Source of the DNA: Mucor racemosus
Taxonomy: Eukaryota; Mucoromycota; Mucoromycetes; Mucorales; Mucoraceae
DNA length: 64,000 nucleotides
Assembly (NCBI GenBank): GCA_027405735.1
Contig: JAPEHQ010000001.1
Span: forward strand, 3,286,001 to 3,350,000
Direction of reading: 5' to 3'
Shown: positions 1 to 9,335 of the stretch, piece after piece
Position numbering within the stretch: the first letter of the stretch is position 1
Layout of the letters: every line of letters starts with the position of its first letter
The notes under the pieces: generated by a model
The model's input: the letters and a program-made list of their open reading frames with translations, nothing else
Database searches by the model: none
Told to the model about the DNA's origin: nothing
Program-made: the position numbers and the translations under genes

Positions 1-38
1 TTTACGCGCATGGTTGCCTCCTTTTTTATTTTTCATAG

Positions 39-594
39 AAAATTAGAGAGCGTTTCTTAGCAAACCCTACAGCCAACGCTACTCTTCAAGATTTAACTGC
101 TACCGAAGCACCCGAAAAGAAGAGAGTCGCTACTGAAGGTCTTCTTTGGTTAACCAGGTAATAAATGGGAGCTTTGTTGTGCAAAGTGGTACTTGAAATT
201 AATTGATTTATATATTACCTAAAAAATAGAGGTCTTGATTTTACTGCCCAAGCTTTGCGTCGTAGTATGGATAACCCCGCCGAAGAATTAAACATTTCAT
301 TCACCAAAGCCTACGAGCAAACCTTAAGAAAGAATCATAATATGCTTGTTCGTCCTGTTTTCTCTGTAAGTAAAAGTTCAGTATAAATCATATATCACTT
401 CACTAACGCATTTTTGTTTAATAAAGCTTGCCATGAAAGCTTGTCCTTATCGTAAGGACTTTTATGAAAAGATTGGTGTCCTTACTGATGCCGCTTTCGC
501 TCAAATGAAGCAATGGGTTGAAGCTCTCGAAAATATCATTAAAATTATTCAAGATATCTTCCAAGCTAATCCTGCTTATATTAAGGGCATGTAA
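39..594 (+). CDS. Glycolipid transfer protein (GLTP/HET-C2 family), 3' part
   Basis: GLTP-fold proteins carry glycosphingolipids between membranes in the cytosol. Three exons are visible: 39-157, 230-365 and 427-594 (stop TAA 592-594), with introns GTAATA..TAG and GTAAGT..AAG; bases 1-38 look like the end of another intron, so the 5' end lies outside the window. The joined reading frame contains the family hallmarks in order: a GLLWLTRGLDF helix, then the SFTKAYEQTLRKNHNMLVRP stretch, whose His faces the lipid headgroup pocket in known structures, then LAMKACPYRKDFYEKIG near the C-terminus. The frame is kept across both junctions (phase 2, then 0). The end IKGM is normal for the family. Missing N-terminal residues include the first headgroup-binding Asp/Asn/Lys region, so specificity cannot be judged. 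Confidence 0.9.
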
Positions 595-1189
595 ATAACA
601 ATACCCATTAGTAATGATTTTAAAAATAAAGATTAGTTACAATCTACATTTGATACTTGGTATATGTAAATAATAAGCTAGATGGAGAGATTATCAATTG
701 CTTTTCAGAAAGAAAAAATACATGCTTTAAGAAACTCTGTTTACCGTTGTTCTGGTAATAATGTGTAGCTTTTGCTTACACGTGGAGTATCTAAACAATT
801 CTCTAGATTTATCATTATTTATTTTTCAATTGACAACTATTAAATCAGAGCATTATTAGCACGTGCAGATATATACAAAAGCATTATAATGGATCAATTA
901 TGCTTCTAAAATCAGAGTAGTGGTTTTATTGCATCAAAAACCCGTATTTTTTAAAAGCTGAAAACCAGCAAGTAGAAGACATTATTTACAATTTTGCATA
1001 TTGCTGACTACTGACCAGCTAATACAGCAACTCGCTTAACAAATCAAAGGTTTACAATTTTTTGGCGTACAGTTGTTGAAACCAGTATTAGATATTCGAA
1101 GTTTTTTTTTAAAAAATAAATGTAAAACACATTGCACTACAGCTTTGATTATGCATAAAAAGGACGTTTACTTATTAATTTTGGTAGCT
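595..1189. other. Intergenic, downstream of the GLTP gene
   Basis: AT-rich sequence with no convincing reading frame. An AATAAAG-like polyadenylation signal lies about 30 bases after the GLTP stop. Nothing else is recognised. Confidence 0.4.
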
Positions 1190-2000
1190 GTCATTGCCAT
1201 ATATACTGGTTTTGGCTGATTTAGCGCTATTTTTAATATGAACTAATTTACTAATAACCCACAAACCCCACTCGAAAAAAAGGCGCACTTTGTTCCTACA
1301 ATTTAACCAGCAAATCAATGGTATGCTAAAATTATAGCACTGAATACTGTTGCAGCTGTAACATATATTTTGAAACTTCCAGTCCATCTTGGATCAATAT
1401 TTTCTGATTACGATCATTTTTTTCCAGTTTGTAATGATCTGGTCAATTACATTCCTTAAGTTCATGATCAAATATTAAATAATATCACATAAATATCGAT
1501 AACCAATGCAGATCAATGAATGTTAATGAATTTATCTGTTTTTTCCTTTCCCTTAATATTTATAATCCCAATCCCAATAAATATATCTTGTTACTTACTT
1601 ATCATTTCTACTTTTAATCGATTGCTATACAATTCAATATAATCAATCATAGGTATTAATCATATACTAATGTCTAGTAATAGCAACTACAATTAGTGAC
1701 ACCAACTTCGGCCCTCTTTCCAATCATAAAATCAAAGACAACCATATAAAATCCATGTTATATACCCTGATTGACAACTATTTGATTTATTACACAATTG
1801 TTTTATTTTTTTAAGCAGAGGAAGAGGTGGTTTCACTCAAAAACATGTGTTATACTCCTTCGAAAACAACCCTTAGATGATGAGATCAAGATATGTTATT
1901 CGTACATTTACTGCGAATTCAGTACAAATTCAAAATTCAACTTCAAACCATTATTTGATTTTATAAAGGTTTTCAAACAATGTCTGAAACAACCCATACA
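1190..2000. repeat. Diverged copy of repeat segment Y
   Basis: The sequence around 1300-1395 and 1805-2000 matches, with substitutions, the near-identical segments at 37200-37650 (inverted) and 45700-46120. Shared landmarks are the AAGCAGAGGAAGAGGTGG motif and a conserved short frame beginning FKQRKRWFH. An extra block at about 1440-1795 is absent from the other two copies and looks like an insertion, but I could not define target-site duplications. The conserved short frame (about 64 residues in the other copies) has no family I recognise and may be only repeat DNA. Confidence 0.6.
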
Positions 2001-3389
2001 AAATAGCTTAAACAAGCACGCGTTTTTATTTCCCGATTTTCACTGCAACTCGAGAAGGTTTAATCTTTTTTAATACTATAGATTAATACTGGACGTATCT
2101 GCCGTTGCAATAGGAGCTCATTTTGATCCATATTCGGCGAGAACTGATGCGTTTAATGACCTTAGTAGTAGGTGTAAATAGCAGATAAAAACCAACTTGT
2201 TCTTCAAACTTACCGAATGTACAATGACCCATGAAAGAAGCCGATATCTAAAATACTTGTACACTACGTCCAACCTGTGCTGCACAAGATGATTTCTTTG
2301 TGCCCAGGTGGTGAGCTTCATACTATAGCCTGAGCTGTTGTTCCCACTGAATATGACTAAAAAGATAACAAGATGCACATGGGCACAACAAAAAAACTGC
2401 ACACGAGTACAATGCTAAGCCTGTATGTGCAAAATTATAGATTCTGTCCATGTGCATGACATTAACCCCATATGTGCATAATAATAGAATTGCCCATAAG
2501 CATACCATTATCCTTATTGGTGCATAATAATAAAATTTGACCATGAGCATAATGAGCTGATCGTATGGACAAAAATTGGTCTGTACATGAGTATCGTGTC
2601 GTTCTCAAAATTCCATTGCATTTTTATTACTGGAATGGGTTTTTAAATTACATTTGTTTTTATTATTAAATATAGATTATAGACAATACAATTCAATACA
2701 TTGTTGATGTAGAGCAATACATGCAAGAGCCAATATATTTACGATTATCATCATTTGTAAATATATTTATAACTATAATGTTTACAGCAACAATGGTTTT
2801 TGCTCGAGCATAAACTTAATAACACTTACCACTTAAATTTATGTGCAAGCCAAATCTAAGATTATATATGTTACTTTATCACACATAAAATTTAAACAAG
2901 TGAACCTTCTTTAAACTTACTATTTTAGTTTAAGATTGTCAGCTGTAAAAAGATTTGTTTTCAAGTATACAGTAGCTACGATAGAAACTATGGTTATTAG
3001 ACAAAACATTAGATTGTTCTTTTTTTTTTTGTTTCTATATCATTTGAAATTTATCACTTTTATGGGACATTTAGTGGTGGGGTTTTAACTAGTTCTACCT
3101 TTTCATTGATTAGATATAAATATTATTGTCTTGAATTTGATCTGGTAATCAAGAAATACGTCCAACAATACAGTAGAAAATAATGATATTTGATCTTTGA
3201 ATGCGGTCAAATGAAAATATCATCAGTCTTTAATATAGACTGCTATCTATTATATTAAAAACATTAGTTCCTTATTATACTAGAATGAGTATTCAGATAC
3301 AAGAAAAGAATAACAGCTTGATAATCTGATATGCCTTATCAAACGGTGAATATATTCTTGGAATATGAATATAAAAAGATAGAAACAAC
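2001..3389. repeat. Repeat segment X (copy 1), with degenerate GTGCAT-rich tract
   Basis: This segment is shared with 52390-54420, where it is interrupted by later insertions, and is absent from the otherwise matching copies near 37.2 and 46.1 kb. It is flanked by GAAACAAC at 1986-1993 and again at 3382-3389, as if it were a discrete insertion into segment Y/R1. Between 2330 and 2560 short GTGCATAATAATA and CATGAGCATAAT motifs recur irregularly. No intact coding region is seen. Confidence 0.55.
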
Positions 3390-4447
3390 ACACGTAGAAA
3401 AGGATTTCCAAGGCTTTACATTATTTAGCGCAATTAAAACTCTGCTAAATTGCTCATCCAAGCCAATGTAAAAGCAGCATTACAGAACATAAACCATAAA
3501 TTAAACAAAATAGGCAATATCTATTGCTATACAAACATACACTTTTCTACCAGCAGGAAAACAGTTTGTCATGTCATACATTTATTAAAAAATTGCAAAA
3601 GCGTGTCCGTAGAGCGACGCCGAAATTGAGCATAGCAAGATTGAACGGCTAAGTCTCGAATACTATGGTATACAGTATCTAAGTTTTAAATAAGAAAAGC
3701 GCTTTTTTAAAACTTTTCTTATATTTAACCATGTATGGTCTGAAAATTCAGTTTTTGTAGCGAACATTTTCGGGGGCTCATTTTATCCTTACCAACACTC
3801 ATGATTTTGATGAAAAAACAGAAAAATCAATTTTTGATATCAAAATCAACGTTTAAATATACTACATTGTGAGAGAAAATTGTAGCCATAACTAATACAT
3901 ATTTTATAAAAGCTTAATATTAAATGTCAAGTAATGAAACTTTGTACTTTTGGCCCAAAAACGGTTTTTTGGTTAAAGGATTTTCATGTAATATTTTGCA
4001 ATAAAAATGTTTGCTATTTTTTATTGAGCAAATAGAGCGTTAAATTCTGCATATGTGTATATTTTTTGTTTTATAATTGGTAGTATAATTAACTCTAAAT
4101 TTGGAAAATCAGAAAAAAAAAATTAAAAATGTCAAAATTGATGATCTGGACAAAAATAATTTTCTAAATTAATACTCCGCTTATAAGCCTTGTAAGTCTT
4201 AAAAATAAGAGATTTTATAATACTTGATAACCTTTTCAAGAATTTACGAGGCTGTATCCACTTGATTCAAGCTTATTACTGTAAATCTTCGTACATGTTA
4301 ATATTGTGTGATAGTTTATTTGATGATAATATAGTCTTACTTCATAATTATTGCACTAGATATGATTTACATTAAGTTTTAATCTTACCTATTATCCAAT
4401 ATCATAAACATAAGCATGATCATAATTGGAACATATTGCCGCCTTTT
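3390..4447 (+). repeat. R1 repeat, copy A
   Basis: One of seven copies of an approximately 0.75 kb AT-rich core. The core runs from the TGCAAAAGCG motif (3592) through GGCCCAAAAACGG (3952) to the GCTTATTACTGTAAAT motif (4270). Other cores start near 6624, 15201, 37016 (inverted), 46311, 51697 and 54620. Copies differ by scattered substitutions. No reading frame is conserved across copies, so it looks non-coding. Confidence 0.8.
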
Positions 4448-4925
4448 TGTCGGTTTTCGAGAATATATATTAAACAGCCAAATTTGAAGCCAATTCCATT
4501 TCTAACTCATATTGAAATGTAATCCTTATAAATAGTCTTTTAAACCAAGACCTAGAAGCTCTTGGTTCTTTCTTTTACCATTAGTTTTTCTGGTACTAAA
4601 GCCTGCGTTCTCCATGATAAATGCTATTAGACTTTATTATTATTCTTTCTATAAATAAGATTGTATGCATCATAAACTCTCATTTTTTACCCTCTTTTTC
4701 CAAAGCCAATTTATTCAATGCTTTACTAGAACCAACTTATTAAGTACTTACAAATGGCTCTTCGGTATTTGCATTCAAATTCCATAAATTAAATTGAGTG
4801 ATTTCATCTACAGTAGTATCAAACGCATCATCAGGCCGCTTTATAATAAATGTCAATCTAAAATCAGAAACATCCCATTGTAATAATCTGTAATTTTGGA
4901 CTAACAACAAATGTGGATAATATGT
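4395..4925 (-). pseudogene. Dynein intermediate chain gene fragment, split by an LTR
   Basis: On the minus strand, 4925 down to about 4683 reads NLWNLNANTEEPF and then, after frame damage, a KALNKLA-like stretch. It continues beyond the LTR (4447-4395) with a VYVYDIG-like segment. This matches the WD40 part of cytoplasmic dynein intermediate chains, where LWNLN-DTE-P, ALN-x-x-W and (V/I)YDVGE occur in this order. The fragment is short, has a stop and is interrupted by the TGTCGG LTR, so it is not a functional gene. The same fragment occurs in the units at 15.98-16.10, 36.1-36.23, 47.1-47.6 and 55.4 kb. Confidence 0.6.
4448..4682 (+). mobile_element. Solo LTR, TGTCGG family (copy in unit A)
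   Basis: The element starts TGTCGGTTTTCGAG and ends AACTCTCA (TG..CA). It contains a TATA-like TTATAAATAG followed by the paired motif CCAAGACCTAGAAGC / TCTTGG and a downstream AATAAAG-like signal. The homologous sequence in unit C (about 16040-16050) lacks it: the host reads CCACCTTTTTACTC there, so this is an insertion into a T-run, with T-rich duplicated flanks. Close copies lie at 47151-47382 and 55459 onward. Confidence 0.75.
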
Positions 4926-4938
4926 TGTTTATAGATAC

Positions 4939-5400
4939 TGTGGAATATGTACACATTTATCCACTATATTGATCTCCATTTCATCTGATTCTCAATTAAA
5001 GTACAGCTGACATGAATAGACATTTCACTACTAAATGATATATGCTGATTCATACTAATATAAATTTTCTACCAAGCTTCTATCCTAGCAACTTATAGTT
5101 AAAGACCAATCAACATACTGTGGATTTAATCACACCATTATGATCAAGGACCCATGAATTCTATGAATACACCGATTGGTTACTATCAAGATTTATGTCT
5201 GACAAAGGATATTATTGGCTATGTATGGACCTAGGAATGCTTACCTAATCTCTCTGATAAAAACTATATAAAGAGGACATTTATTTATTACAAAAGTCCT
5301 CAAGTAGAATTTAACTTGATAATAAAACCCTAATGTTATCTAGTCAAATTCCTATTGTTTTTTTATACTTTTTTCCTTGAATAGCTCTGTCTGTTCCACA
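4939..5400 (+). mobile_element. Solo LTR, TGTGG..CCACA family
   Basis: It begins TGTGGAATATG and ends CTGTTCCACA, giving short terminal inverted repeats. It is flanked by the 5-bp duplication GATAC (4934-4938 and 5401-5405). The homologous site in the 47.6 kb unit is empty (TTTATAGAAATTGTTCTTG). A TATATAAAG box and a GATAATAAAAC polyadenylation-like signal lie in the expected LTR order. No internal coding sequence remains. Confidence 0.85.
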
Positions 5401-5639
5401 GATACTATTCTTGTAATTATAAATTGGTGATCACTGGGTTGATGAAGGTTGGTGTCATTTGTAAATTATTAGATAGTTATATGAATAAATAAAAGTAAAG
5501 GGAGTGTAACAATACAGATAAATCTACAAGGGATCATGTAATAATAATTTCCTTGTAGTATACAGTATATATAAAGAATGAGGCAAGGTTTTGCATAGAT
5601 GAAACTGAAATGTTCGACTCATTACACCCTTTGTCATTG

Positions 5640-6575
5640 TTATAAGCTATGAAAAGCTTGATTTCTAATAATACAGCAATTAAATAAAAAACAAGATGAT
5701 GGCACTAATAGCATATGGTGAGTATTCAACATCTAAGTAAGTTTGATGAAGTGTGCTTTTAAACCCTTTTAAAAATTCTGAGGCAAACACAACACCTTGG
5801 TCCTGTAATTTCTATCCATCAAAGTTTTGCGACTTTTCACTACATAATGAATGCACCTTTTATCAATCTTGTTCACCTCGATGTACACTGGGTATCAGTT
5901 TTTTTACCAGTTGCATTTTCTCTGATGATTCATTAATATTCAGTCATGTTGAACGACGATTTGTAGCATTGGCAAAAAAGAAGAATAATAAGTGCTTCAA
6001 GAGTTTTCTGCATATCAAATTATTATGTAATTTAGTAGCAATGATTGCAATTGACTATGCTTTTTGAGCCTATTGATGTTAATCAGAATAATTAGTACTT
6101 TTATTCAAAAGTAAGCTTTGCTTTATACATTCACATTCGCCCATTCAATAAATGACGTTGAATTTATTATCCGTTATATCAATCAACCAACTTCATCTTG
6201 ATCTAATACATATGACAATCCAATGCCAAAATTACACTTGGGCCACCAGGTATCGTCACAAAAACATTGCGTACAGATCGAGGAAGCATCACACTTTGGA
6301 TCATTTTTTGTGATCATAGATGTGAGTTCTCTTACGCATTCATAGATCTCTGCATAAACTATATCTCTATCCGTTCCATTTAACTGAAATATATTGAATG
6401 CCAACATCGTACTTGATGCTAAAAAAACGTAATTATAAAAAAAGAGGTGGGAAGTACAATTATAACTCTTCTAAGGTCGTTCAAGATATAAAGTTAAATT
6501 ACAGCGCATGAGCCATATTAAAGTAATCGAAATAGGCAATATCTGTTACTATAGATTATACAGTAGAAATATATA
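5640..6575 (+). repeat. Repeat segment U, copy 1
   Basis: About 0.9 kb, repeated at 7773-8687 and, with two insertions, at 47870-51620. The copies start at a TATAAGCTATGAAAA motif and end before R1. Within it a short minus-strand frame (see 6183-6413) is the only recognisably conserved coding-like part. Confidence 0.75.
6183..6413 (-). pseudogene. Unrecognised conserved exon-like fragment in U, copy 1
   Basis: The minus strand reads an ORF with FQLNGTDRD and ECVRELTSMITKNDP. It is preceded by a TTTTTTAG acceptor-like site just upstream of the Met. The same residues appear at 8309-8540 and 51340-51483. The three copies diverge in frame after the NDP-CD motif because of small indels; the 8309 copy keeps a longer plausible end (IPGGSSVILAFNC..). 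I do not recognise the parent family. Being multi-copy, frame-shifted and without a complete gene around it, it is treated as a gene fragment. Confidence 0.4.
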
Positions 6576-7341
6576 TTTCTCTACCAGAAAAACCGTCTGT
6601 CATATCATACATTTATTAAAAAATTGCAAAAGCGAGCCCGTATAGCGACGCCGAAATTGAGCATAACAAGATTGAACGGTTAAACCTCTTATACTATGGT
6701 ATACAGTATCTAAGTTTTAAATAAGAAAAGCGCTTTTTTAAAACTTTTCTTATATTTAACCATGTATGGTCTGAAAATTCAGTTTTTGTAGCGAACATTT
6801 TCGGGGGCTCATTTTATCCTTACCAACACTCATGATTTTGATGAAAAAACAGAAAAATCAATTTTTGATATCAAAATCAACGTTTAAATATACTACATTG
6901 TGAGAGAAAATTGTAGCCATAACTAATACATATTTTATAAAAGCTTAATATTAAATGTCAAGTAATGAAACTTTGTACTTTTGGCCCAAAAACGGTTTTT
7001 TGGTTAAAGGATTTTCATGTAATATTTTGCAATAAAAATGTTTGCTATTTTTTATTGAGCAAATAGAGCGTTAAATTCTGCATATGTGTATATTTTTTGT
7101 TTTTATATTTGTTAGTGTAATTAACTCTAGATTTGCAAAACCAAAAAAAAAAATTTAAAAATGTCAAAATTGATGATCTGGACAAAAATAATTTTCTAAA
7201 TTAATACTCCGCTTATAAGCCTTGCAAGTCTTAAAAATAAGAGATTTTATAATACTTGAGAACCTTTTCAAGAATTTACGATGCTGTACCCACTTGATTC
7301 AAGCTTATTACTATAAATCTTTATACTGTAGATATGAGCTC
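6576..7341 (+). repeat. R1 repeat, copy B
   Basis: Same order of landmarks as copy A: core start 6624, GGCCCAAAAACGG near 6982, GCTTATTACTATAAATC near 7303. It is followed directly by a solo LTR instead of the dynein fragment. Confidence 0.8.
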
Positions 7342-7772
7342 TGTGGAGTACAACCATTCAGATCTCCATTTCATCTGGTGTCTAACTTGAATTACCGCTG
7401 GGATAAATCAGGAATCACTTTGATTTGACATGTCTGATTGATATAGCAAGTAATCTTATAGCCGAGATGTGGATCCTAGCAAATTATAATTATTGATCTG
7501 AATCATAAATACACCATTATTCAATATGGCCTGATTTCATTCATGATAAAAGCAGGACCTAAAGATATCGGGTAGATTATGGAAATGGCATGTTCCTATT
7601 TGTTCTCATTGATTTATAATATAGATTAGAGATCGTGTATAAATAGAAGGACATCTTCCTTTCAAAGAAGGGTCAATTAAGTTCTACTTGATAATAAAAG
7701 CCTAACGTTATCTAGTCAAATTCCTATTCTTCTTTTATACTTTTTTCCATGAATATCTCTACCTGTTCCACA
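7342..7772 (+). mobile_element. LTR of the TGTGG..CCACA family without matching target duplication
   Basis: It begins TGTGGAGTACAACC and ends CTGTTCCACA. It has the GTGTATAAATAG box and the GATAATAAAAGCC signal, and is clearly related to 4939-5400. The left flank (GAGCTC) and right flank (GTTATAAG) do not match. The left flank is the end of R1 as at 52.39 kb and the right flank is the start of U, which suggests recombination between two LTRs that deleted the dynein/linker part of one unit. Confidence 0.75.
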
Positions 7773-8687
7773 GTTATAAGCTATGAAAATCTTGATTTTT
7801 AATAATACAACAATTAAATAAAAAGCAAGATGACACTAATAGCATATGGTGAGTATTCAACATCTAAGTAAGTTTGATGAAGTGTGCTTTTAAACCCTTT
7901 TAAAAATTCTGAGGCAAACACAACACCTTGGTCCTGTAATTTCTATCCATCAAAATTTTGAGACATTTCACTACATAATGAATGCACCTTTTATCAATCT
8001 TGTTGACCTCGATGTGTACTGGGTATCAGTTTTTTACCGGTTGCATTCTCTCTGATAATTCATTAATATTCAGTCATGTTGAACGACGATTTGTAGCATT
8101 GGCAAAAAAGAAAAATAATAAGTGCTTCAAGAGTTTTCTGCATATCAAATTATTATGTAATTTAGTAGCAATGATTGCAATCGACTATGCTTTTTGAGCC
8201 TATTGATGTTAATCAGAATAATTAGTACTTTTATTCAAAAGTAAGCTTTGCTTTATACATTCACATTCGCCCATTCAATAAATGACGTTGAATTTATTAT
8301 CCGTTATATCAATCAACCAACTTCATCTTGGCCCGATACATTTGACAATTAAATGCCAAAATTACACTTGAGCCACCAGGTATCGCCACAAAAACATTGT
8401 GTATAGGTCGAGGAGCATCACAATTTGGATCATTTTTTGTGATCATAGATGTGAGTTCTCTTACACATTCATAGATCTCTGCATGAACCATATCTTTATC
8501 CGTTCCATTTAACTGAAATACATTGAATGCCAGCATTGTACTTGATGCTAAAAAAACGTAATTATAAAAAAATTGGTGGGAAGTACAATTATAACTCTTC
8601 TAAGTTCAGTAAAGATATAAGGTAAATTACAGCGCATGAACCATAAAGTAAACGAAATAGGCAATATCTGTTACTATAGATTATAGA
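7773..8687 (+). repeat. Repeat segment U, copy 2
   Basis: Nearly colinear with 5640-6575. Its right end continues, across the LTR block 8688-15140, into R1 copy C: the sequence ..GATTATAGA / ATAGAAACTTATA is rejoined exactly as in the uninterrupted copy at 51.63 kb. Confidence 0.8.
8309..8540 (-). pseudogene. Unrecognised conserved exon-like fragment in U, copy 2
   Basis: The minus-strand frame contains FQLNGTDKDMVHAEIYECV, then NDPNCDAP and IPGGSSVILAFNCQMYR, ending at a TGA. It is the least damaged of the three copies and probably shows the original frame. Parent gene unknown. Confidence 0.4.
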
Positions 8688-8785
8688 TGTGCTTAAGATA
8701 CACTATGATCTCCATTTCATCTGGTATTGAATTAAAATAAATTACTTAATTTGGAGTTGACAACTCCTATCGTTCATGACAAGAT

Positions 8786-9030
8786 TGAAATGTCAAAACG
8801 GTCTTAAGAAATAATCTTGCCAAAATATTACACTTTTTATTAACAATACATCCAGAGGATGTATTTATATACTTTTCATTATAACTATTACACAGAATTA
8901 CTATCTAAGAACATTACACCAATTTACTAAGACGCATGTGAATCAACGTGTACACCTGTTGATTTACTATAATACCGAATATTGACTGCGATCTTGAATG
9001 TGCGACCTAGGATATGATATTGACATAACA
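8786..9030 (-). repeat. 3' LTR of the Gypsy element
   Basis: On the sense (minus) strand it runs TGTTATGTC..ACATTTCA. It has a TATATAAATAC box, an ATACATCC-TCT-GGATGTAT hairpin immediately after it and a TTAATAAAAAG polyadenylation-like signal. A G-rich GGTGTGGGATGG precedes the LTR in the sense direction and is the likely polypurine tract. Confidence 0.9.
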
Positions 9031-9335
9031 CCATCCCACACCAACATAAGCATTATGTGATAAAAGATAGTGATAGTTGTTGTAGTTTGTTGTAATTGTA
9101 ATTTGTGTATAAGTTGGTTGACATAACGTGAAAAAAAGAAAAAATAAAAAAAATAAAAACGGCAATATTGTTGATATATGATAATGTACTTCTTGTTGAT
9201 TGATCTTCGTTGTACAATAATATAAACTTCAAATTTAGATATTCAGGGGCAACCATTAAAAACCTCACATTCCAAAAACCCAGTGGGATCAAAAAGGAAA
9301 TGTTAAAAGGAAAAGGTATAGCCTTCATCTAACAT

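Noticed and set aside
1440..1795. Possible solo LTR inside segment Y copy 1 (TGTAAT..ATTACA ends)
   Set aside because: Ends are weak and no target duplication is visible, so it is described only as an unexplained insertion.
5753..6067. Plus-strand frame ending VAMIAIDYAF, repeated at 7982-8197
   Set aside because: Conserved only because segment U is duplicated; the third copy (49.4 kb) is frame-broken and no family is recognisable.
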